Both the position numbers and the translations under genes were made by a program. The notes below the pieces were generated by a model. That model was given only the letters and a program-made list of their open reading frames with translations. It was not told the origin of the DNA and did not search any database. A stretch of 16,892 bases of DNA from CBDCGW01 sp964430745. GTDB lineage: Bacteria > Acidobacteriota > UBA890. The stretch lies in the NCBI GenBank assembly GCA_964430745.1, contig CAYSHI010000358.1:1-16892 (forward strand). Direction: 5' to 3'. Below are positions 1 through 7,323 of this stretch, piece after piece; positions within the stretch are counted from its first letter, which is position 1, and every line of letters starts with the position of its first letter.

Positions 1-53
1 AACGCCGTCAGGCCGGCAACGATGAGTAACGCGGTCATCCGATTCCGGGGCAC
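1..53 (-). CDS. 5' end of a probable exported protein gene (partial, GTG start)
   Basis: Only the first 17 codons lie in the window. Read on the minus strand they give (M)PRNRMTALLIVAGLTA, a basic N-terminus followed by a hydrophobic run, as at the start of a signal peptide or membrane anchor. The GTG at 53-51 is chosen because AGGAG (complement of 60-64) lies 6 nt upstream. The in-frame ATG at 38-36 has no comparable ribosome binding site. The gene is divergent from the FAD oxidoreductase, with about 240 bp between starts. Function cannot be judged. The call rests on the ribosome binding site plus the hydrophobic peptide and could be chance. Confidence 0.45.
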   Translation of the reverse strand, partial: MPRNRMTALLIVAGLTA

Positions 54-59
54 AGCGGG

Positions 60-64
60 CTCCT
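60..64 (-). promoter_or_regulatory. ribosome binding site deciding the GTG start of the left-edge gene
   Basis: The minus strand reads AGGAG here, followed by a 6-nt spacer and then GTG at 53-51. It supports a GTG start over the in-frame ATG 15 nt further in. Confidence 0.45.
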
Positions 65-116
65 GCGGTCAGGGTCTCGAAACACACCCACTCTCAACGT
101 CGGATCCTACGACCAA

Positions 117-128
117 CCGGAGCTCCGG
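117..128. promoter_or_regulatory. perfect 12-bp palindrome in the divergent intergenic region
   Basis: CCGGAGCTCCGG is a perfect palindrome between the left-edge minus-strand gene and the FAD oxidoreductase. Two more ACCGGCG segments follow at about 137-155. Its place between divergent starts would suit an operator, but GC-rich DNA yields such palindromes by chance and no regulator gene lies next to it. Confidence 0.25.
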
Positions 129-284
129 ACAAACCGGCGCCCGACCGGCGGCGCGAGGCGCCCTATCGGGCGATCAGACCCTCCGTAGCTTCCCGGCAGT
201 CGAGTCCCCCATTTGCAAAGCGATGAAAGATCGGCCAAGATGCCGGCGCTCGCGGACCTTTCGCCGCCCTTTTCTTGCTTCCAC

Positions 285-290
285 GGAGAG
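285..290 (+). promoter_or_regulatory. ribosome binding site deciding the start of the FAD oxidoreductase
   Basis: GGAGAG lies 4 nt before the ATG at 295. The open frame reaches back to an ATG at 22, but those 91 codons encode a low-complexity Arg/Pro/Ser-rich peptide unlike any flavoenzyme leader. This site fixes the start at 295. Confidence 0.7.
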
Positions 291-294
291 CAAC

Positions 295-1689
295 ATGCCC
301 GACCCGTCCGCCATCGACCAGTTCCGTCAATCCCTGACCGGCCCCCTGCTGGCCCCCGACGACGGCGACTACGACGAAGTCCGGGCGGTCTGGAACGGCA
401 TGATCGACCGGCGACCGGCATTGATCGCCCGCTGCGCGGACGAAGACGATGTCGTTGCGGCCGTCAATTTTGCGCGAGACCACGAATTGCTCGTCTCCGT
501 ACGCTGCGGCGGCCACAGCGTCGCCGGCAAGTCCGTCTGCGACAGCGGACTGATGATCGACCTGTCGGCGATGAACGCGGTCACGATCGACCCCGATGCG
601 AAGACCGCCCGCGTCGAAGGGGGCGCGCGGCTCGGAGATCTCGATGCCGCGGCGCAGCAGTTCGGCCTCGCCACTACCGCCGGGATCGTGTCCGAAACGG
701 GCGTGGGCGGCTTGACGCTCGGCGGCGGCCTCGGGTTCTTGGCACGACGTTTCGGACTGACCGTCGACAACCTGCTCGCGGCGGACGTCGTGACCGCCTC
801 CGGCGAGCGAATCCGCGCGAGCATGAGCGAGAACGCCGACCTCTTCTGGGCGCTCCGGGGCGGCGGCGGGAACTTCGGCATCGTCACGGCCTTCGAGTTT
901 CGTCTCCACGAGGTGGGCCCCGAGGTGCTGGTCGGGCAGGCCTTCTACCCTCTCGAGGACACCCGCGAGGTACTGCGCTTCTACCGCGACGTGATGGCCG
1001 ACGCTCCCGACGAGCTGGCGATGTACGCGCTTGTCGTCACGGTTCCTCCGGTGGAGCCCTTTCCGGAAACGCACCAGGGGACCCCGGCGATCCTGCTCCT
1101 CGCTTGCCATTCGGGCGATCCCGAGGACGGCGCCCGAACATTGGCTCCGCTCGGTGACTTCGGCGAGCCCATCCTGCGCGTCATTCAACCCATGGAGTAC
1201 ACGGCCTTGCAGCAGTCGTTCAACGCCGGCACACCCGATGGGCAGAGGTATTACTGGAAATCTCATTTCCATCGCGAGTTGTCCGACGCCGCGATCGATA
1301 CGTTCGTCGAGAGCGTCACGACGCTTCCAGGGCCCTTCAGCATCGTGGGGTTCGAGCCACTCGGCGGAGCCGCCGGTCGCGTCGAGGCCGACGAAACTGC
1401 GTTCGCACACCGCGACGCCGAGTTCGCTCTCGGCATCTGGTCGGGTTGGGCGGATCCGGCCGCCGACGAAGACGCCATCGCCTGGACACGCAAGGTATAC
1501 ACGGCGATGGCTCCCTATTCGACGGGGGGCGTGTACTCCAACTACATGGCCGATGACGACGATGGACGTTCGGCGGCGGCGTTCGCCGAGAACTTCGGAC
1601 GGCTCGCGCGCGTCAAGTCAGCATACGATCCGGCCAACTTCTTTCGCGTCAATCAAAACATCGTCCCGGCCGGCACCGACGCTGACTGA
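295..1689 (+). CDS. FAD-linked oxidoreductase, berberine-bridge-enzyme type (464 aa)
   Basis: A flavoprotein of the PCMH/VAO superfamily with a BBE C-terminal segment; members oxidise sugars, alcohols or secondary metabolites using covalently bound FAD. The FAD_binding_4 domain spans about residues 35-205. RCGGHS (70-75) contains His74, the expected 8-alpha-histidyl flavin attachment residue. The Gly-rich segment GVGGLTLGGGLGFLARRFGL (136-155) follows. The second, cysteinyl FAD link of bicovalent members appears absent, because that loop here reads AGIVSETGVGG with no Cys. The BBE segment is about 412-458, ending in YDPANFFRVNQNI, which is typical of the family. There is no signal peptide, so the enzyme is probably cytoplasmic. 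Length is usual for bacterial members. The gene stands alone and converges on the Asp-box protein gene with 37 bp between stops. The family call is firm; the substrate is unknown. Confidence 0.93.
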   Translation: MPDPSAIDQFRQSLTGPLLAPDDGDYDEVRAVWNGMIDRRPALIARCADEDDVVAAVNFARDHELLVSVRCGGHSVAGKSVCDSGLMIDLSAMNAVTIDPDAKTARVEGGARLGDLDAAAQQFGLATTAGIVSETGVGGLTLGGGLGFLARRFGLTVDNLLAADVVTASGERIRASMSENADLFWALRGGGGNFGIVTAFEFRLHEVGPEVLVGQAFYPLEDTREVLRFYRDVMADAPDELAMYALVVTVPPVEPFPETHQGTPAILLLACHSGDPEDGARTLAPLGDFGEPILRVIQPMEYTALQQSFNAGTPDGQRYYWKSHFHRELSDAAIDTFVESVTTLPGPFSIVGFEPLGGAAGRVEADETAFAHRDAEFALGIWSGWADPAADEDAIAWTRKVYTAMAPYSTGGVYSNYMADDDDGRSAAAFAENFGRLARVKSAYDPANFFRVNQNIVPAGTDAD

Positions 1690-1726
1690 GGCCGGCACCG
1701 GTACGGCTCCGTCGTCGAGCGCTCCC

Positions 1727-4700
1727 TCAGCGGGGGATCATCGCCGGTACGATGATTCCCGGAGTGCTTCGTGCGGCGGCCGATCGGTTGAACGCCGCGA
1801 CTTCGTTGTCGATGACCGCGAGCAACTCGGCGTGATACGCGACCATCTGCGCATGGAGGTGATCGTGCACCTCCCGTTGCTGCTGGTTGGGCGCGTAGTC
1901 CACGGACGAATTGACGTCACCGGCGAGCACGGAGATCTTGCTGTACAGCCGATTCGGGTCGCGGAACGACTTCGAGTCGCCGTCCGCGATGGTGGGCTGG
2001 AAGATCTTGTCCTCCACCATCTGTAGCTTCCCGTAGACGGCCTCGGCCTCCGCGATGAAGGATTCTGCGCTCGCATCGCCGGTGAGCAAATCCGTGAGGT
2101 CGTTGAGCTGCTTCTTCATGAGCTCGATTCCGCTGAGCATTCGCGACGTGGTATCGAGATCGTCGCGGATCTCGAGTTGCAGCGCGACCTGAGCCTCGAT
2201 GTCGGCCTGGGTTCCCTCGGAGCGCGGGTCCTTGAGAACAACGAGGTTCTGCGTCATCTCCTCGCCCTCGACGGTGACCTTCACCGTGTAGGTTCCGGGC
2301 GCCACCATGAAACCCTGGAAACCGCCCCCTGTTCCCCAACTCAGCACCGGGTACCAGCCCTCGCGTTCCCAGGTGGTGCGAAAGCGCTTCTCCTCCACTA
2401 CGTGCGGGTTGCCGGACGGCTTCGTGCGCAGCTTCGCTTCCTCGCCGCCCCGATAGCGCAGATTCCACGGCACCCGGTTGATGCCCGGCCTGCCGGTCCC
2501 CCGCAGCGTGTTCACGGTGTTGCCGCTCTGGTCGATGATCTCGATGTGCACCGGGCCTGTAGCGCCGCCCTTCAGGTAGTAGTTGATGTTCGCCGCCACG
2601 TTCATGCGCGGACCGCCGGTGATCGGGTGCATGCGATAGGCCGGCCGCGGGCTGAACAGGTGGGCGTCGGACGCAAGCACATCGTCGGTGAGCTGCTGCA
2701 ACGGCGTGATGTCGTCCATGATCCAGAAACCACGCCCGTACGTGGCGACGACCAGGTCATTGAAGTGCTCTTGCACGACCATGTGATGTACGGGGGCGTG
2801 CGGCAGGTTGTTCTGCAACGGCAACCATTCCGCGCCGTCGTCGAACGACACGTAGATGGCGTTTTCGGTGCCGGCGAACAGCAACCCCGGCCGCACCGGG
2901 TCCTCCTGCACCCAGTGCACGTAGCTGAAAACGCTCTTCGGGATGCCCGAAGTGATCGAGGTCCAGGTCAGTCCCCAATCTTCGGTCTTGTAGATGAACG
3001 GATCTCGGTTGTTCATCTGATGGAAATCGACCGTGATGTAAGCCTTGCCGCGGACGTGCCGGGACGGCTCAACGTTGGACACCGTGCCCCACTCGGGCAG
3101 GTCGGGAATCGTCTCGGTAACGTTGGTCCAGTCCTCGCCGCCATTGCGGGTAACGTGGACGAGGCCATCGTTGGTGCCGGCCCAGATCTCGCCCTCCGAC
3201 AACGGCGACTCCGCGATGGCGAAGATCAACTCCGCATACTCGACGCCGATGTTGTCGTAGGTCAGCCCACCCGACGGGCCCAGCTTGCTCGGGTCGTTGG
3301 TGCTCAGGTCGGGGCTGATGATCGTCCAGCTCTCACCCCCGTCGGTGGTCTGATGTACGTACTGGCTGCCCGTGTAGACCTTGTTGTGATCGTGTGGGGA
3401 GATGGTGATCGGGAAGGTCCACTGGAAGCGATACTTGACGTCGGCGGCGGCGTGACCGTAGTCGGAGTCGGGCCAGACCTTGACCGTGCGACGGTGGCCG
3501 GTACGGTAGTCGACCTTGGTGAAGCCACCCATGAAGGAGCCGCCCCAGACGATGTTGGAGTCGACCGGATCGGGAACGATGAAGCCGCTCTCGCCGCCGG
3601 CCGTCGACTCCCACTGATCGGCGCCCCCTCGGCCCCGGCGCCCGGCACTCTGTGCCATGGTGCCGCGGTTGCTTCCGCCGTCCTGCATGCCGCCCATGAC
3701 GTTGTAGGGAATCTCGTTGTCGACCGCCACGTGATACATCTGCGCGTTCGGCAGCTTGATGTTCATCCAGCTAACGCCGTGGTTGAGCGAGATGCGCACG
3801 CCCCCGTCGTCGCTGATCATCATGCGATCCGGCATCAGGGGATCGGCCCACAGGTCGTGGGTGTCGCCGCTCCACCCCGTGGTCTCGGTGGTCAGGCCAC
3901 CGTCGTAGGTAACGGAGTGGCTGTTGGCGGCAAAGTACACCTCGTCTTCGTCGGATGGAGAGACCATGATGCGCGAGGCGTAATGGGGCCGCTCGTTGAG
4001 GATGCGGTCGTAGCTCATCAGGGTCCAGTTGTCGCCGCCGTCCGATGAGCGCCATAACACGCCGCGGTTGGGATAGCCGGTCTCCATCATCGCGTAGACC
4101 ACATCGGGATTGGTCTGGGCGATGGCGAGTCCGACCTTGCCGATCGGCGGCTCCGGCAGACCGTTGCCTTCGAGCTTCTCCCAGGTCGTGCCGCCGTCCT
4201 TGGACCGGTAAATGCCGCCGTTGGGCCCGCCACTCTCGCGACCATACGTCTTGATGATGATGGGCCACGCACCGGCGAAGAGAATCCGCGGGTTGGTCGG
4301 GTCGATCGCGATCTCGAATACACCGGTATCCTCGTCGATGAACAGGGTTTGCTCCCAGGTCTCACCGCCGTCCACGGTGCGAAAGACACCGCGCTCCGGC
4401 TGCGGGCCGTAGCCATGCCCCACCGCCGCGATATGGACGATGTCCGGATCGCGCGGATCGATCACCACGCGGCCGATGCGGCCGGTGGCGTCCAGACCCA
4501 TGTGCTTCCACGTGCGCCCGGCATCGGTCGACTTGTACACGCCGTTGCCGATGGAGATGTTGCTGCGCACGAAGGCCTCGCCGGTGCCGACCCAAACGAC
4601 GTTCGGGTCGGAGGCGGCGATCGCCAGGGCGCCGATCGACTGCGCCGGCATCTCGTCGAAGATCGGATCCCAGTTCAATCCGCCGTCGGTGGACTTGAAC

Positions 4701-4948
4701 ACCCCGCCGGAGGAAGCGCCGATGTAATAGACCATCGGATCGCCGGGCACGCCCGCCACCGCGGAAGTGCGGTTACCCGGCGGGCCGATGTAACGATACG
4801 AAAGTCCGGCGTAGACCTCCGGAGTAACCTCCGCGGCCTGTTGGGCTTCGGCAACGGTAAGGCAACAAAGCACCAGCAATGCAACGAGCGTGGCAACGGC
4901 GGGGCGCCGGGAAAGAGCGCGGCGGGTACGGCGATTCAGGGGGAGCAT
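1727..4948 (-). CDS. Secreted Asp-box (BNR/sortilin-like) beta-propeller protein, 1073 aa
   Basis: A large exported protein of the sialidase-like/VPS10-like propeller group, often labelled 'WD40/YVTN/BNR-like repeat' or 'glycosyl hydrolase' although most members have no proven activity. The signal peptide has an Arg-rich start, a hydrophobic core at about 17-30 and likely cleavage after AEA (35). Asp-box motifs (S/T-x-D-x-G-x-x-W) begin at residues 86, 140, 191, 249, 301, 534 and 701. More degenerate copies occur at 387 (SLNHGVSW), 600 (TRNGGEDW) and 655 (TEDWGLTW). This suggests one or two propellers over about 50-745. A FlgD-like or Ig-like beta segment lies at about 785-905, then a predominantly helical tail at 912-1055. 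The start is supported by AGAGGA (complement of 4953-4958), 7 nt from the ATG. The gene is last in a minus-strand run after the reductase and the lysozyme-like gene, but it has its own promoter candidate. Substrate and role are unknown. Confidence 0.9.
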   Translation of the reverse strand: MLPLNRRTRRALSRRPAVATLVALLVLCCLTVAEAQQAAEVTPEVYAGLSYRYIGPPGNRTSAVAGVPGDPMVYYIGASSGGVFKSTDGGLNWDPIFDEMPAQSIGALAIAASDPNVVWVGTGEAFVRSNISIGNGVYKSTDAGRTWKHMGLDATGRIGRVVIDPRDPDIVHIAAVGHGYGPQPERGVFRTVDGGETWEQTLFIDEDTGVFEIAIDPTNPRILFAGAWPIIIKTYGRESGGPNGGIYRSKDGGTTWEKLEGNGLPEPPIGKVGLAIAQTNPDVVYAMMETGYPNRGVLWRSSDGGDNWTLMSYDRILNERPHYASRIMVSPSDEDEVYFAANSHSVTYDGGLTTETTGWSGDTHDLWADPLMPDRMMISDDGGVRISLNHGVSWMNIKLPNAQMYHVAVDNEIPYNVMGGMQDGGSNRGTMAQSAGRRGRGGADQWESTAGGESGFIVPDPVDSNIVWGGSFMGGFTKVDYRTGHRRTVKVWPDSDYGHAAADVKYRFQWTFPITISPHDHNKVYTGSQYVHQTTDGGESWTIISPDLSTNDPSKLGPSGGLTYDNIGVEYAELIFAIAESPLSEGEIWAGTNDGLVHVTRNGGEDWTNVTETIPDLPEWGTVSNVEPSRHVRGKAYITVDFHQMNNRDPFIYKTEDWGLTWTSITSGIPKSVFSYVHWVQEDPVRPGLLFAGTENAIYVSFDDGAEWLPLQNNLPHAPVHHMVVQEHFNDLVVATYGRGFWIMDDITPLQQLTDDVLASDAHLFSPRPAYRMHPITGGPRMNVAANINYYLKGGATGPVHIEIIDQSGNTVNTLRGTGRPGINRVPWNLRYRGGEEAKLRTKPSGNPHVVEEKRFRTTWEREGWYPVLSWGTGGGFQGFMVAPGTYTVKVTVEGEEMTQNLVVLKDPRSEGTQADIEAQVALQLEIRDDLDTTSRMLSGIELMKKQLNDLTDLLTGDASAESFIAEAEAVYGKLQMVEDKIFQPTIADGDSKSFRDPNRLYSKISVLAGDVNSSVDYAPNQQQREVHDHLHAQMVAYHAELLAVIDNEVAAFNRSAAARSTPGIIVPAMIPR

Positions 4949-4997
4949 GGCGTCCTCTGCGTGAGGATAGGGGCGATGAGACGCGGCGACATAAGCG

Positions 4998-5028
4998 TAT
5001 ATATGTATCCGAATTTGCGCGCTGTCAA
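4998..5028 (-). promoter_or_regulatory. sigma-70-type promoter candidate for the Asp-box protein gene
   Basis: In the 120-bp gap before the Asp-box protein gene, the minus strand carries a perfect -35 hexamer TTGACA (complement of 5023-5028). An AT-only stretch follows. CATATA lies at 17-bp spacing and TATATA at 19-bp spacing, so the -10 is not unique. This is one of the most AT-rich patches in the window. A start near 4990 would give a leader of about 40 nt. Confidence 0.55.
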
Positions 5029-5068
5029 GGGCCGCATGCGGGGCGAGGGTCGGAACCTCCGGTCGCGC

Positions 5069-6217
5069 CTACGTCAGATACTTCTCCGCACCCTTCACGC
5101 GCACGTCACGCACGAGGTAGAGCCTCGCGTTGTCGCGGCTCGTCGTCTGGCCCGACTCCGTGATCCGCTGCGGACTCCTGTAGAGAATCCCCAGGCGGCG
5201 GCTGATGCAGTCGGCGCGCCAGCGCGGATTGGCCTTGCGGCCACGTTCCTCGACGGCGATGTGAACCAACTCGAACTGGTCGCGGGGATTCTCCTCGAAT
5301 ACGCGCCTGCGGATCGCCGCGTGCGCCTTGTTCAGGCTGCCCTGCTGAACACAAAGATCGTACAGCGCGGTCAGGCAGGCAAAGTGATCGATGCGGATCG
5401 AGGAGAGTCCCGCCAGCCACGCCAGCTGGACGACGAGCTTGCGACCGTAGTTGTCGTAGGCGTAGCGAAGCGTCTCTTCGTGGAAGGCAGGAATCCGGCC
5501 AACCGCCTGCAGGTAGCCCTTCCACGGCTGGGCGAAGCCGTACTTGCTGGCGCCGCGGCTCAGAGAATCCCCCCAGGCGATTTGCCGGGTCCGCGACGAG
5601 CGCAGTATCTGCAACCATTCCTGCCAATGCTCGGGACGGTCGAAGCAGGCACGCAGCGCCGCCGGGTCACGGGCCTCGAATCGGGCGAACAACTCCTTGA
5701 GCGTGCCGGTCCCGAAATTGACCTGCAGCGGGCCGAAAGACAGCCCCGCATCGTCGAAGTTCCCGGTTACCTGCTGGTACGGGTCGCCACTGGTCTCGTA
5801 GGCGGCGGTCAAGCGCATGCCGATTTCGAACGCCGGCCCGGCCGGCAGAAGGGGCAAGTCGTCGGGCTCATGCATCTCCGCGTAGACGTCGCCGCCGCGT
5901 TCGAGCACCTGAGCGAAGTACCCCAGCTTCTGCAAGGGCGTCGCGGAGCGGACCACGTCTTCCGGCCGGCCCGCCCCGAGCCAGGCGAACAATCCCTTCT
6001 TGCCGGTTCCCAGCCCTTGCCGCGGGCTTTGCCCCTTGATCTCGAGGGGTTCGCCGTAGGCTTCACGAAGCTCCTGCAACGCGCCGACCAGCTCACGATG
6101 GATGCGCAGCTCGCCGTTCGACCGGGCGAATTCACGCAGGCGAAAATTGGGGGTGATCTTCGTGGACGGGTTTCCACCGACAACAAATCCGTCCTCGTAC
6201 TGGATTCCTCTGGGCAT
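5069..6217 (-). CDS. Putative lysozyme-like murein hydrolase with M15-like N-terminus (382 aa)
   Basis: The N-terminal part (about 18-62) reads TPNFRLREFAR...LVGALQELREAYGEPLEI. It resembles the opening of VanY/M15-type murein carboxypeptidases ('NFxLxEFxxxDG...L...LQ.LRd..GkP'), but the His/Asp zinc ligands expected downstream are not visible, so this half looks non-catalytic. The central part (about 126-300) resembles lysozyme-like phage or bacterial hydrolases: FEIGMRLTAAYETSG, then GNFDDAGLSFGPLQVNFGTG (152-171), and later ALYDLCVQQGSLN (284-296). Glu141 and Asp155/156 are candidate catalytic acids. There is no signal peptide or membrane segment. The start at 6217 is fixed by AAGGGAGG 9 nt upstream; the longer reading from 6349 would overlap the reductase. 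It lies 52 nt downstream of the reductase on the same strand. It may be a phage-derived endolysin, but no holin or phage gene is nearby. The fold is recognised from memory of motifs, not from a search. Confidence 0.6.
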   Translation of the reverse strand: MPRGIQYEDGFVVGGNPSTKITPNFRLREFARSNGELRIHRELVGALQELREAYGEPLEIKGQSPRQGLGTGKKGLFAWLGAGRPEDVVRSATPLQKLGYFAQVLERGGDVYAEMHEPDDLPLLPAGPAFEIGMRLTAAYETSGDPYQQVTGNFDDAGLSFGPLQVNFGTGTLKELFARFEARDPAALRACFDRPEHWQEWLQILRSSRTRQIAWGDSLSRGASKYGFAQPWKGYLQAVGRIPAFHEETLRYAYDNYGRKLVVQLAWLAGLSSIRIDHFACLTALYDLCVQQGSLNKAHAAIRRRVFEENPRDQFELVHIAVEERGRKANPRWRADCISRRLGILYRSPQRITESGQTTSRDNARLYLVRDVRVKGAEKYLT

Positions 6218-6226
6218 CGCGAAACG

Positions 6227-6234
6227 CCTCCCTT
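6227..6234 (-). promoter_or_regulatory. ribosome binding site deciding the start of the lysozyme-like gene
   Basis: The minus strand reads AAGGGAGG, 9 nt before the ATG at 6217-6215. It supports this start over an in-frame ATG at 6349, which would add 44 Arg/Thr-rich residues inside the 3' end of the reductase gene. Confidence 0.7.
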
Positions 6235-6269
6235 CGTGCCGAGTTGTTTGCTTTGGCGCGAAGTGGCGC

Positions 6270-7259
6270 TCAGCCGTCCCCGTACCAGTTCTTGTCCCAA
6301 ACATGCGGCTCGAGTCGCGACAGCATCGACGCCGACAAGCCCCGCCCATCCGATACTGCCACGTTCGAACGCACGTGGCCGATTCGGCGCATGCCGGGAA
6401 TGACCGTTGTCACCTCGGAGCGCGAGAGGCAGAACCGCAGGGCGAGCTCCGGCAACGTGTGGGCCTCTTCGCCCAGTAGCTCGGCCAACGCCTGCGCGCG
6501 TCGCGCTGCCTCGGCTCTACGCTCGCCGGCAAAGTAGCGCTGCCGCCAGTCGCCCTCCGGAAACACCGTGTCGGCGACGACCGCCCCGGTGAGCGCCCCT
6601 TCATCGAAAGGTACCCGCACGATGATCCCCAGAGGCTTGTCCTCAGCCAGCCTGAAGAGGTCCGGCTCCGGCGAGCGGTCGTAGATGTTGTAGATCACCT
6701 GGGCGGTCTCGAAGAGGGGATCCCGCAGCGCTCGCATGGCGGTCTCCGGCGCGTGGTCGTTGATCGAGATGCCCCAGTGCAGCACCTTGCCCTGCTCCTT
6801 GAGGCGCGACATCGCGGCGTAGGTCTCGTCCCACTCCGGGTCGTCGAGCCAGTTGTCGTGCCAGACGTGAAGTTGCTCCAGCTGCAGGGCGTCGGCTTCG
6901 AGGTTTCGGAGCGACTTCTCGACGCAAGCAACCACGTGCTTCGCCGGGAAGAAGTCGCGTAGCGGCTTGTTACCGTCGCCGGGCCAGACGTTGTTTCGTG
7001 GCGGCACCTTGGTCGCCACGACGACCTGATCTCGCGCGCCCTCCTCGCGGAGCACGCGGGCGATCGTTTGCTCGCTGTGGCCGCTGCCGTAAGCCAGAGC
7101 CGTATCCAGAAAGTTCACGCCCCGCCGCAACGCCTCCGCGAGCGCCTCGCGACCGTCGGAGTCCTCTACGCCGAGCCACATTGTGCCGCCCAGCCCCCAG
7201 GCCCCGAAACCGATCTCGCTGATCTCGTATCCACTCGTGCCGAGACATCGTGTTCTCAT
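6270..7259 (-). CDS. Aldo/keto reductase (329 aa)
   Basis: A cytoplasmic NAD(P)H-dependent oxidoreductase of the AKR superfamily, a (beta/alpha)8 barrel acting on aldehydes and ketones. The start reads MRTRCLGTSGYEISEIGFGAW..., with the usual LGxSGxxxSxxGFG opening. The catalytic tetrad is visible: Asp52 and Tyr57 (FLDTALAYGSGHSE), Lys84 (VATK) and His131 (QLEQLHVWH). GKVLHWGIS (about 157-165) and the late cofactor-binding segment EVTTVIPGMRR are also typical. Length is normal. AGGAG lies 6 nt before the ATG. It is the first gene of a minus-strand run with the lysozyme-like gene 52 nt downstream, and it is divergent from the DUF885 gene with 64 bp between starts. The substrate cannot be told from sequence. 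Confidence 0.95.
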   Translation of the reverse strand: MRTRCLGTSGYEISEIGFGAWGLGGTMWLGVEDSDGREALAEALRRGVNFLDTALAYGSGHSEQTIARVLREEGARDQVVVATKVPPRNNVWPGDGNKPLRDFFPAKHVVACVEKSLRNLEADALQLEQLHVWHDNWLDDPEWDETYAAMSRLKEQGKVLHWGISINDHAPETAMRALRDPLFETAQVIYNIYDRSPEPDLFRLAEDKPLGIIVRVPFDEGALTGAVVADTVFPEGDWRQRYFAGERRAEAARRAQALAELLGEEAHTLPELALRFCLSRSEVTTVIPGMRRIGHVRSNVAVSDGRGLSASMLSRLEPHVWDKNWYGDG

Positions 7260-7277
7260 GTGTCACTCCTGTCCGGG

Positions 7278-7302
7278 ATGATACTTTGCACCCCGATGTC
7301 AC
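7278..7302 (-). promoter_or_regulatory. weak promoter candidate for the aldo/keto reductase gene
   Basis: The minus strand carries TATCAT (complement of 7278-7283, 5 of 6 to the -10 consensus), 16 bp downstream of a poorer TTGGTG. This would leave only about a 12-nt leader holding the ribosome binding site. The 64-bp divergent gap must serve both this gene and the DUF885 gene, so little other room exists, but the -35 match is weak. Confidence 0.3.
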
Positions 7303-7323
7303 CAAACGCTTGGAGCCTGAACC

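Noticed and set aside
22..294. N-terminal extension of the FAD oxidoreductase to an ATG at 22
   Set aside because: The 91 added residues are low-complexity and unlike any family leader, and a good ribosome binding site precedes the ATG at 295.
1668..1700. Direct repeat GGCCGGCACCG (1668-1678 and 1690-1700) around the FAD gene stop
   Set aside because: Only 11 bp of G+C-rich sequence, no further copies or structure; likely chance.
2177..4048. 623-codon plus-strand open frame opposite the Asp-box protein gene
   Set aside because: It is antisense to a clear coding gene and is His/Val/Arg/Gly-rich with no family motifs; long antisense frames are common in G+C-rich DNA.
6218..6349. Longer start for the lysozyme-like gene inside the reductase gene
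   Set aside because: The added peptide is Arg/Thr-rich, overlaps the reductase 3' end, and AAGGGAGG marks the 6217 start.
4349..6403. 684-codon plus-strand open frame spanning parts of three minus-strand genes
   Set aside because: It crosses gene boundaries and the promoter gap, has no recognisable domain and reads as an antisense shadow.
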